From Xylanibacter rarus (GTDB lineage: Bacteria > Bacteroidota > Bacteroidia > Bacteroidales > Bacteroidaceae): DNA of 64,000 nt. Each line of letters starts with the position of its first letter. The first letter of the stretch is position 1. The stretch lies in assembly GCF_001275135.1 (NCBI RefSeq), contig NZ_LFQU01000021.1:1-64000 (forward strand). Direction: 5' to 3'. Positions 1 to 7,084 of the stretch are shown piece after piece. The notes below the pieces were generated by a model. That model was not told where the DNA came from, did not search any database, and worked only from the letters and a program-made list of their open reading frames with translations. A program made the translations under genes and the position numbers.

Positions 1-161
1 TATCCCCTGTGTGCCTTGTACTCAATCATAAGATTTGGCAATGGCATGAGACTGATAGACAGAAGGCCATTCTATATGATAAGCTTTGGCGTGAAGCTGA
101 CGAAATGACCTCTGAATGGTCGGACGAGGAGCAGGAATATTATTTCCGGATAACAGACTAA
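1..161 (+). CDS. C-terminal fragment of an unrecognised protein (cut by window edge)
   Basis: An open frame enters from the left edge (codons in phase with base 3) and ends at TAA 159-161. About 52 residues are visible; the tail is acidic and aromatic and ends YYFRITD. No domain is recognised. It is followed after about 50 bases by another rightward gene, so the two may share a transcript. Confidence 0.45.
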   Translation, partial: SPVCLVLNHKIWQWHETDRQKAILYDKLWREADEMTSEWSDEEQEYYFRITD

Positions 162-213
162 TCCAAATGTGGGGAAATTCTCATGGTTTCCCCACTTAAA
201 ACCTGATAACAAT

Positions 214-582
214 ATGAATACAAGAAGAATCCTAAAAAGAATCATTGATATTTCTCAATATGCAGGATGGAACGTAGAGGTTGACGATAAAGAGCTGTCA
301 AATGTCCATTTTGATTTCCAACGCTATACCAAATTTGGACAGAATTTCAATTTCGGTGTCAATATGCTTAACGGGAAGATTGACTCCCTTATATCCAATA
401 TCGAGCACTATTATGAGGGATTTGACCCAGATTACGAAGCCAGTTTGTGGATTGGTGAGGATGGGCATGGAAAGCATGGTGCCCCATATCATATCAAAGA
501 TATTGTAACTGATATGGAAGACGCAGAAGATAAGATATATGAGCTGATTGAGACTCTACGGTTAAAGGCATTGAATCATTGA
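214..582 (+). CDS. Small hypothetical protein of the element
   Basis: About 122 residues from the ATG at 214. An ATG at 169 would add 15 residues of low plausibility, and no Shine-Dalgarno site decides between them. The protein is soluble and acidic, with no signal peptide or membrane segment. It resembles small uncharacterised proteins carried on Bacteroidales mobile elements, but I cannot name a family. It converges on the ArdC-like gene, and a strong hairpin lies between them. Confidence 0.55.
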   Translation: MNTRRILKRIIDISQYAGWNVEVDDKELSNVHFDFQRYTKFGQNFNFGVNMLNGKIDSLISNIEHYYEGFDPDYEASLWIGEDGHGKHGAPYHIKDIVTDMEDAEDKIYELIETLRLKALNH

Positions 583-590
583 ATATATTA

Positions 591-631
591 CCATTCAGCC
601 GTAGGAGACCTCGTTACCTACGGCTGAATGG
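591..631. terminator. Bidirectional stem-loop terminator between convergent genes
   Basis: Perfect 15-bp inverted repeat (arms 591-605 and 617-631, 11-base loop) between the rightward gene ending at 582 and the leftward gene ending at 652. There is no long T tract on either side, so termination efficiency is uncertain. Confidence 0.7.
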
Positions 632-651
632 CGAAAACTCTTCCTTTATAG

Positions 652-2370
652 TCATCGCCGCATTCCATAACTGTATGCGACGTCTTGTGCCTGATAATCT
701 TTCATTTCATTTAATTTTTCATTAGCCACCTGGACATTCATATCAAGTGAAGAGTCATGGTCATAGGGAAAACTGTGGCTGACTGTTAGACCGGCATTAC
801 ATGTAGTTCCGAAATCAAGAGAATCGTTTTCCCTGTTATAGGCAAAATACAACGTGTCTCCGCTTGGCAATTCAATGGCCGGCACCCTTTGTTTAACCAT
901 CTTGGCGAACTCTTCATTTACCATATCTTTTGCGACTTCTTTTATATCGTCGCTTGCTTGTCTGGTACCATACCTTTTTATGTGATTACGAATTTCCTGC
1001 TCGGAGTATTTCAACATAACTTCATATGTGCCACCCACACTGTTGTTATATACAACGGCAAAATCCTTGTCTTCTACCAGCAGATCATCACCCTTGTTCC
1101 TGATAGGAGAGGAGAAGGTATATTGCTCATTGATGCCGTTTCCGTCATAGTACTCTTTTGCAGTTCGGAGCAATCCCTCATAATTGCCCTTGTCACGGAA
1201 TTCGTCCAGTCGGGAAGTGTCATCGGATGATTGCAGGTAGGCAACGGAAGAATAGAAAATCTTTGCGTTGGATACTGGTTGTTCAACTTTCACGCCTTGC
1301 TTGTTATCCTGCTGTTCCTTTTTCTCCTTTTCCAATTCTTCTGCAATCTTTTCCACTTTTTGTGTGATCATAGAGGTCGCCTTTTTTACATCGAATAACG
1401 TAGTCTTTATGAACTGCGGAGATTCCTTTAACTCATATAGCCATGATTTAAGATAAGCACAGCTATCTTCCTTCAAGACTTTGCTCATTCCGTATCTTTG
1501 GGCAACCAACGCGCTGCCCAGTTCTGCAACAAGTTCTTCACGGGCGTATTCCTTTGAGCCGAAAGCCGTCGGCTTGATACGGTCAAGCTGTCCCTCGATT
1601 CCTGTACTATGGGTCATTTCGTGAAAAACTGTTCCGTAGAAAGATTCACCATCTTTGAACTGTTTCTTTTCCGGGACGACAATCTCATTTTTCGAAATGG
1701 AGAAGTATGCATGATCCTGATATTGTGTCTTGATCGGACAAATCCAAAGATTGTCCCTAATCATCACATCAATAGGTTCAAATGTCATTTTGTCGCCTTC
1801 TTCTGTAATTCCTAAAGAGTTCTCCTCTTCCAATTTTGCCCAAAGCTCAGGACGGGCTTCTTGAAGATTAGTCTGGGCCACATTGAATACCCGAAAGACT
1901 TGCACTCTTGGATATACATTATACATTTTCTTTTCATCCTCGGAAAGGTTCTTATAATCGTCGTATTTGATTTTTTCCTTTGTATCCTTATGAATGCAAG
2001 TGAAAGTGGTAAGCATCACAGGGAATGACCGTTCTCCTTTATTCACGGAAACTCTTGGCTGATTATCGCTGCTTTTCTGTTTCCCATTAGGCTGATTGAG
2101 ACGTTGTATGCCATCAAAAGTGCAGAATCGAGGTATTGTATAACCATTTTTCTCACAGTGCATAAGGAGCATAAGCGCATTCATACCATTGTACTCACGT
2201 CCTGACAGATTCTTAGGCCATCTTAGACTACCTTTTGTGAACCAGGGTTTGCTCCAATCTTTGCTGATGGTTTCAATACGTTCAATCATCATCTCGGCAA
2301 AAAGATCAAGAGCCTTATCTTCACTGGATTTTTCATCACTTTTATAATTCTTATATCCTGCCATATCCAT
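652..2370 (-). CDS. ArdC-like zincin metallopeptidase / polyvalent protein
   Basis: A 572-residue protein. Residues about 20-170 match the ArdC N-terminal ssDNA-binding domain (WPKNLSGREYNGMNALML region). Residues about 200-320 are a zincin-like peptidase with HEMTH as the HExxH zinc site and a downstream EELVAELGSAL that supplies the third ligand. The C-terminal third is an uncharacterised extension. ArdC proteins of conjugative elements enter recipients with the DNA and counter restriction (established for ArdC; inferred here). The start overlaps the stop of the upstream OB-fold gene (TGATG), suggesting translational coupling. The C-terminus GMRR matches the tails of three other operon products. 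There is no signal peptide. Confidence 0.8.
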   Translation of the reverse strand: MDMAGYKNYKSDEKSSEDKALDLFAEMMIERIETISKDWSKPWFTKGSLRWPKNLSGREYNGMNALMLLMHCEKNGYTIPRFCTFDGIQRLNQPNGKQKSSDNQPRVSVNKGERSFPVMLTTFTCIHKDTKEKIKYDDYKNLSEDEKKMYNVYPRVQVFRVFNVAQTNLQEARPELWAKLEEENSLGITEEGDKMTFEPIDVMIRDNLWICPIKTQYQDHAYFSISKNEIVVPEKKQFKDGESFYGTVFHEMTHSTGIEGQLDRIKPTAFGSKEYAREELVAELGSALVAQRYGMSKVLKEDSCAYLKSWLYELKESPQFIKTTLFDVKKATSMITQKVEKIAEELEKEKKEQQDNKQGVKVEQPVSNAKIFYSSVAYLQSSDDTSRLDEFRDKGNYEGLLRTAKEYYDGNGINEQYTFSSPIRNKGDDLLVEDKDFAVVYNNSVGGTYEVMLKYSEQEIRNHIKRYGTRQASDDIKEVAKDMVNEEFAKMVKQRVPAIELPSGDTLYFAYNRENDSLDFGTTCNAGLTVSHSFPYDHDSSLDMNVQVANEKLNEMKDYQAQDVAYSYGMRR

Positions 2371-2981
2371 CAGTTGTTAGGATTGTACTGCGGTTTCACA
2401 TACTCCGACATCTCTGTTATCTTGCAACTGACATTCAGTTTGTCGTTATATACAGACAGGTCCAAATCCCCTTTGACTTCAATGGCAGTCTGTGGCTGAA
2501 GCCACCCTTCGCGCTTATCGGTAAAGCTGAAGAACCTCACCCACAAATATTCAAAACTATCATTGACCTTTTCTGTAGTAAAGCCAGAAAACTGGATATA
2601 GCTTTTCCCTTTCTTGTCTTGTCGTTCATCGATACTCTTGCCTGTTTTACCTCGAAAAAGCATAATGCCTTTAATCGAATCTTCGCCTGAAACTCCGGTA
2701 AAATTGGCCGATGAAGCAGAGAGATTGAAATAGATATTCTCACCACGCTTCTTGAATGTCAGCATACCTGATATTTCAACTCTTTTCCCAACGACAAAAC
2801 TTGCCAAATCTCTTTCATCTCCATTACTGCTGACCGAAATATCAATCAATTTCCCATTGCCGCTTTTTGCAGGAATCGTTACGCTCATGGCAAATGCCAT
2901 ATAAGACTCTCCATTCTTGTTTGTGCGCATTTCTGCTGCTCTGCTGACTGTTCCGCAGATTTTCACATCACATTTAATCAT
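2370..2981 (-). CDS. Tandem OB-fold, ssDNA-binding-like protein
   Basis: A 203-residue protein with two similar halves, each resembling an OB-fold of the SSB/PriB kind: residues about 1-100 (KICGTVSRAAEMRTNKNGES, then a VGKRVEISGML strand) and about 105-195 (GKSIDERQDKKGKSYIQFSG, then VKGDLDLSVYNDKLN). It probably binds single-stranded DNA during transfer or replication of the element, which is inferred from fold-like patterns and position. The start at 2981 has no clear Shine-Dalgarno site. It lies directly upstream of, and overlaps by one base, the ArdC-like gene. A canonical acidic SSB tail is absent; it ends PQYNPNN. Confidence 0.6.
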   Translation of the reverse strand: MIKCDVKICGTVSRAAEMRTNKNGESYMAFAMSVTIPAKSGNGKLIDISVSSNGDERDLASFVVGKRVEISGMLTFKKRGENIYFNLSASSANFTGVSGEDSIKGIMLFRGKTGKSIDERQDKKGKSYIQFSGFTTEKVNDSFEYLWVRFFSFTDKREGWLQPQTAIEVKGDLDLSVYNDKLNVSCKITEMSEYVKPQYNPNN

Positions 2982-3058
2982 ATTGTTGTAGTTTGAATTT
3001 AACCAAAGACCATTTGACCATTTTCTGTCTGTTAAACTGAACTACCGACAACACAAAC

Positions 3059-3232
3059 TTAATCCGGTCCACGAATTCTTATAAAGACTATGCCTAAACC
3101 AAGAATTATTTGTATACCTATAATCACGAGTGTAGCCACAGATCCAAATAATCGATAGCATAGATAGGTATACAGCACAGTCCAGGATAGTCCGACAATC
3201 AATACTCCTATGTAAATCATCACGCGCTTCAT
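3059..3232 (-). CDS. 57-residue two-helix membrane protein
   Basis: A short frame read directly from the sequence, starting MKRVMIYIGVLIVGLSW and ending RIRGPD. It has two hydrophobic segments (residues about 4-24 and 30-50) separated by a short Tyr/Cys/Arg/Phe/Gly loop. Its ATG overlaps the TAA of the upstream M23 frame (TAATG), the coupling style seen elsewhere in this operon, which supports it as real. A longer frame in another phase over the same bases has no convincing features. Function is unknown; in an operon of peptidoglycan hydrolases an inner-membrane accessory, holin-like or immunity role is possible but unsupported. Confidence 0.6.
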   Translation of the reverse strand: MKRVMIYIGVLIVGLSWTVLYTYLCYRLFGSVATLVIIGIQIILGLGIVFIRIRGPD

Positions 3233-4227
3233 TATCTTCTGATTTGCTCATTCCTATTCTGTTGTTCAGAAAGACATTGCTCAAAATTTTCCGATACCTG
3301 ATATGAGAGTACGATGGAATTGACCATTCCGGCAATTCTCATACGTTTACTCTCGTCAGACAGGTTGGGATTGTTGAGAATTACTGAGAGCCGACTCAAT
3401 TCATTTGAGGACAACTCCCTCATGAATTGCACATTACCATTGTCGGCTTTCAAAACAGCCTTGTTGTCCTCATTGACAACGATATCACAGGTCTTCATAT
3501 TGGGTAATAGAGATGTCAAATCAATCGTACGTCGGTTTGCCATGTCCGAAACAGCAGCCAGCTGACTTTTTTCGTCTTTATTGTCAATAATGACAGCCAG
3601 TGCCATAAGCGAGGAGAATGCAGTGACGACCATATCAATGATAGGATCATTGCTGTCAGACAAGCCGACACCACTGTCTTCTGATGAAAGAAGCTTTTTC
3701 ATCCATTCTTCAGGACTCTGAACTTTGGAATCACGCTGTGCATGTGCAGGATCAGCTTTATATTTTGCTAATAGATCATTGCCATCATGCAGTGCCTTTG
3801 TTTCGATGTTGCCTTTTTCTGCAATTTCAGCAAGATAAATTGCTGGATCGACATCCCTTTTCGAGCCATCAGCAGTAATTTGTGTCACAGCAAAATGCAG
3901 GTGTTCGCCGGTCGTTCGTGTACCCGTATTTCCGGAAACACCAAGTTTCTGTCCAGCTTGAACAGTGTCGCCCAACTTGACATCAATAACCGACAAATGC
4001 ATATATACATTCTGAATCTTGCTCCCGTCTTCCCGTTCATATTCTACCGTTATACTTTTACCCCCAGGCGCATTGATGTTTTGATTGACTGCTACGACCT
4101 TACCATTGTTTTCTGTAGCTAAAACTTCGTCTTTATTGCAACGTATATCAATACCTTTATGCATAACTTGCCCAGATCCTACAGTAGTAGGGTCAGCACG
4201 CATACCGAAAGGAGAAGTAACAAACAT
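3232..4227 (-). CDS. M23 peptidase half of a bifunctional peptidoglycan hydrolase
   Basis: A 331-residue frame. The first 125 residues are an M23 LytM-type endopeptidase with HKGID (first zinc His and Asp), GDTVQAGQKLGVSGNTG, and GEHLHFAV (HxH), so the catalytic set is complete. The ATG at 4227 is internal to homology: codons upstream read FFPVKRDEF in the same phase, a normal M23 lead-in. The glucosaminidase frame (4242-4766) runs into this one across a T run with a -1 shift. Together they would make 511 residues. The C-terminal 200 residues are uncharacterised, with one hydrophobic segment (DMVVTAFSSLMALAVII), and end in QIRR. No signal peptide is present. Confidence 0.75.
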   Translation of the reverse strand: MFVTSPFGMRADPTTVGSGQVMHKGIDIRCNKDEVLATENNGKVVAVNQNINAPGGKSITVEYEREDGSKIQNVYMHLSVIDVKLGDTVQAGQKLGVSGNTGTRTTGEHLHFAVTQITADGSKRDVDPAIYLAEIAEKGNIETKALHDGNDLLAKYKADPAHAQRDSKVQSPEEWMKKLLSSEDSGVGLSDSNDPIIDMVVTAFSSLMALAVIIDNKDEKSQLAAVSDMANRRTIDLTSLLPNMKTCDIVVNEDNKAVLKADNGNVQFMRELSSNELSRLSVILNNPNLSDESKRMRIAGMVNSIVLSYQVSENFEQCLSEQQNRNEQIRR

Positions 4228-4241
4228 GAACTCATCCCTCT

Positions 4242-4766
4242 TTACAGGAAAAAATAGTGTTTTTGTTCATGCTCAGACACTTTCTCTTTCTTTTCGGAAT
4301 GCAATTCTTCCATAACCATCTGGTCATACTTTTGCAGGCCATTAATCTCAATGATCTTCTGAAGGCTGTCAGCATAATTACTACCACTTGCATAGCCGGC
4401 ATCAGCTAAGCCTTCAGTCCATCCTTTATAGCCATCAGGCGATAGTTTGAAACAGTTGGAATAACGCTTATTCTCTACAAGAAACATCGAATGATGCTCA
4501 TAGGACTCAGTAACACTGTCATAGCTGCAAAACTTTTCATTTGCTTTATCATCAGTATATAAGCCATATCGTCCTCCTTGTTCTATCCACTTGGAAGTGG
4601 CCTTTATGCCAAAATGGTTGTTTTCATTAAGAGCTAACTGGCTCTGACCATTACTGCTTTCAAATATTCCCTGCGCCAGAGTAACGGATGCCGGAATGCC
4701 ATATTTGCGCATCTGCTCCATGGCAATTTCGGCATATTGTTCTGCATACTGTATATTCTTGTTCAT
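4242..4766 (-). CDS. Glucosaminidase half of a bifunctional peptidoglycan hydrolase
   Basis: A 174-residue frame of the FlgJ/LytG-type N-acetylglucosaminidase (lysozyme-like) family: ASVTLAQGIFESSNGQSQLA holds the catalytic Glu, followed by NNHFGIKA and the usual CSYDSVTESYEHH segment. It would cleave glycan strands, while the M23 part cuts peptide cross-links. The protein starts MNKNIQYAEQ, without a signal peptide, which is unusual for a wall hydrolase. The frame ends at TAA 4242-4244, just after a T6 run where a -1 shift enters the M23 frame. It lies 12 bases after the ArdC-like frame. Confidence 0.78.
   Translation of the reverse strand: MNKNIQYAEQYAEIAMEQMRKYGIPASVTLAQGIFESSNGQSQLALNENNHFGIKATSKWIEQGGRYGLYTDDKANEKFCSYDSVTESYEHHSMFLVENKRYSNCFKLSPDGYKGWTEGLADAGYASGSNYADSLQKIIEINGLQKYDQMVMEELHSEKKEKVSEHEQKHYFFL
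4249..4254 (-). other. Frameshift site in a T6 run (U UUU UUC)
   Basis: On the coding strand the codons are TAT TTT TTC CTG TAA. One more T, or a -1 ribosomal shift, gives TAT TTT TTT CCT GTA AAG and joins the glucosaminidase and M23 frames without loss. The in-phase heptamer T TTT TTC fits the X XXY YYZ slippery form. A one-base deletion or sequencing undercall explains it equally well. Confidence 0.6.
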
Positions 4767-4778
4767 ATAGTTGTTGAT

Positions 4779-5291
4779 TTATCTGCGCAGACCATGGGGC
4801 TTCTCGTTTTCCTGTGCAGAGGTAATTTCATCTGTCATCTTATGCTTTTCTTCCAGTTTGTCACAAAGGGCAACACGTTCCCCAGCACGAATCAGTTTGG
4901 GAAGGTGACTGTCAAGAGAATGCAATGGAAATTCGACTACTTTTTCAAATACACTGTCAGAATCTTTTTGAATAGGCAAACCCAATATATTTGCAGTCTT
5001 CTCAGCATCCTGATTGTAAATTCTATATTTCTCACCAGTACGAAACAGAAGAACGGCATCAGGATGTTTGTCCTTGATTTTATCCCATTGTTTTGCCGTT
5101 TCTGATTTCTCTGTTACCTGTTCAGGCTTATTGCTAGGTTCAAGATTGTCCTGAATATTTTTTTGGACAGCTTCATCAGTTTCCTTTTCGGAAGGAATCT
5201 GTTCCTGTGACTGTCCCTTTTTCAGGACATCTGCATAAAGAGTTGCGGCAAGATGTTGTTTGAACGTATCCCTGTTCTCCGCCACCCACAT
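4779..5291 (-). CDS. C-terminal part of a frameshifted ArdC-like protein
   Basis: A 170-residue frame whose ATG (MWVAENRDTF) is internal to homology. Upstream in the same phase the codons read VTPQQWQQ, giving the QWQ-x-MW start of the C-terminal extension common in Bacteroidales ArdC-like proteins. Residues about 20-60 are a charged linker. A second globular part follows (KHPDAVLLFRTGEKYRIYNQ). It belongs to the frame ending at 5222, with a one-base offset near 5317-5319; the joint protein is 768 residues. The tail is HGLRR, one of four shared hydrophobic-Arg-Arg ends. Confidence 0.7.
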   Translation of the reverse strand: MWVAENRDTFKQHLAATLYADVLKKGQSQEQIPSEKETDEAVQKNIQDNLEPSNKPEQVTEKSETAKQWDKIKDKHPDAVLLFRTGEKYRIYNQDAEKTANILGLPIQKDSDSVFEKVVEFPLHSLDSHLPKLIRAGERVALCDKLEEKHKMTDEITSAQENEKPHGLRR

Positions 5292-7084
5292 CTGCTGCCA
5301 CTGCTGCGGTGTGACACCCGTGGTTGCAGCTTTTGGCTGTCTATAGTTGCTGCGCAGAGTATGGCTCCATTCTTGGTTTTGAATACAGATACACGCTGTA
5401 TGCGGTTAAGGTCAATGCTCTCGTCTGCTGTATGGAAAAGATCCACTTTCAGGTCAGGTTTGCTTTCAGCAAGTGTATAATATTTCTTTGCAAGTTCGTC
5501 ACGTACTTTATCAATATTATCCAATGATTGCCTCAAAGTAGTGAAAAAACGGTTAAGGTCTTCCTTGTCTGGATAGACACTGTAGCCATCCTTACCCTCT
5601 GGTTTGATGAAGAGTGCCCAGCGATTATTGTCATCTTGCACCATCTGAACCTGCTCAAATGACATTTCTTCAGCTTTCTTTACGGCAGGGGCTGCATTTA
5701 TTGTTGAGAGTGTTTCCAATGCCCAGTTCTTTAGTCTCGCGACTTCAATCTGTTTTTCTGCGAAATATCTATCATCTGGCCTAAATCCCAAGGCACCGTC
5801 CGGATTGTAGAATCTTACTTCTCTCATTCCATTCTTCTCCAACGCTGTCTGAATACGTTGTTTATTCATGCCCTTTATTTCATTGTTCACTTCCAGCGAT
5901 GCACCTGCAGGGAGTATTACATCTGCAATACCCTTCTCTTTGTCAATGACAAGAACGATGGTCTTATTATCCTTGTCCGGATATTTCTTGATTTCGTCAG
6001 CGACAATATAGTGCTTCGGCATCTGTCCCTTCATTTGTTCGGTCTGCCTATGGTTGCGCAAAGTGGCATACTCAATCTTCTCTCCGCGTTCTGCTTTACG
6101 TATTACTTCAAGAGCGTTGTTGACATCACTTTCGATAGCATCTATCAGATTGGGATTCTCTTTCAGTTCCCGATTCCAATAATCTGTCAGTTCAAGACTG
6201 GCATCAGATAATCTGGCAGGCAAACCAAACTCCAGCATCTTTATCCCTGAAGCGATTTCGGTAACCAGTTTTTCTTGCTTGACAGCATCCTCAGTAGGAG
6301 GAATACCATTTTTCATAATCATACCTTCTCTGGCAAGACGCTGCTGATGACCGGTTGCAGACACAATTTGCCGTAGAGCCTCCTGTACATAGTCTGTGTA
6401 ATGTATGAAGTCTTTCTGACGAGGAATGTATATGGCATCCTTTTGTGTGTCATAATGAGCTATTCCACTGGCATCAGTGCGGATAGGGGACAGATTCTGA
6501 GTGATGGATTGCAGAAAATTATTGAATCGTGGCCTTAACTCTCTGAGTTCCTTTTCGCCAAATCCCTGTTCAATACTATTGCCGTATTTGCCTAAGGCCT
6601 CTTCATATTCTTTCTTGTCAACAAAGGGCAACAGAGTCTGATCAATATTGAACAATGTCCGCACTTCTGCATTGTGTATACCCTTATATTGAGCTTTTTC
6701 TTCCGGAGCCAGTCGTACATAGTCAGATCTTGATATTATTTCATCGGGATTATTCCGGTTTACATACTTATTCCAATTATAGAATAGGAACGGTACGCCC
6801 TTTTCGTTTTCCCTCACTGATGCACCCCTGGCTTTGGCTTCGCTATACAACGTGAATAAATTACTTTTGCAGCCATTCTTGTCTGAGTGCAACGCCATGA
6901 ACAAGGCATTGAATGGACTCACTGATACTCCTGTCGGATAGAAGCATGGATAACCTTTTCCTGAAACGTTGAGCCAGTGACCACCAGCTTCAGCTGCTCC
7001 ACTCAATGCATTGGAAAGCAATTCAATCTGTTTCTCTGCTGCGTTTATTTCAAACTTTGTCTTCTCTTTCATATTTCCTGTCAT
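5222..7084 (-). CDS. ArdC-like polyvalent protein lacking the HExxH motif
   Basis: A 620-residue frame. Residues about 1-165 are an ArdC N-terminal domain. Residues about 190-300 align with the zincin domain of ArdC proteins, but where HExxH should stand it reads EALRQIVSATGHQQRL, so the metal site is lost. Residues about 355-560 hold the DUF3945-like segments typical of Bacteroidales elements (MGMNKQRIQTALEKNG type). The last 31 residues (from VSHRSSG) are out-of-frame translation after a missing base near 5317-5319. The start at 7084 overlaps the preceding gene by four bases (ATGA). It is probably a non-catalytic, DNA-binding partner of the intact ArdC-like protein. Confidence 0.7.
   Translation of the reverse strand: MTGNMKEKTKFEINAAEKQIELLSNALSGAAEAGGHWLNVSGKGYPCFYPTGVSVSPFNALFMALHSDKNGCKSNLFTLYSEAKARGASVRENEKGVPFLFYNWNKYVNRNNPDEIISRSDYVRLAPEEKAQYKGIHNAEVRTLFNIDQTLLPFVDKKEYEEALGKYGNSIEQGFGEKELRELRPRFNNFLQSITQNLSPIRTDASGIAHYDTQKDAIYIPRQKDFIHYTDYVQEALRQIVSATGHQQRLAREGMIMKNGIPPTEDAVKQEKLVTEIASGIKMLEFGLPARLSDASLELTDYWNRELKENPNLIDAIESDVNNALEVIRKAERGEKIEYATLRNHRQTEQMKGQMPKHYIVADEIKKYPDKDNKTIVLVIDKEKGIADVILPAGASLEVNNEIKGMNKQRIQTALEKNGMREVRFYNPDGALGFRPDDRYFAEKQIEVARLKNWALETLSTINAAPAVKKAEEMSFEQVQMVQDDNNRWALFIKPEGKDGYSVYPDKEDLNRFFTTLRQSLDNIDKVRDELAKKYYTLAESKPDLKVDLFHTADESIDLNRIQRVSVFKTKNGAILCAATIDSQKLQPRVSHRSSGSRCGWRRTGIRSNNILPQLFMQMS
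5317..5319 (-). other. Frameshift at a GGG in the second ArdC-like gene
   Basis: The coding strand reads CAA CCA CGG GTG TCA. With one extra G the phase gives Q-P-R-G-V-T-P-Q-Q-W, restoring the expected join to the downstream frame. The site does not fit a slippery heptamer, so a real deletion or sequence error is more likely than programmed shifting. Confidence 0.6.

Noticed and set aside
3042-3335. 97-codon minus-strand frame covering the 57-residue gene
   Set aside because: It overlaps the M23 C-terminus and the membrane protein in another phase and has an irregular composition; the shorter coupled frame has clear membrane segments.
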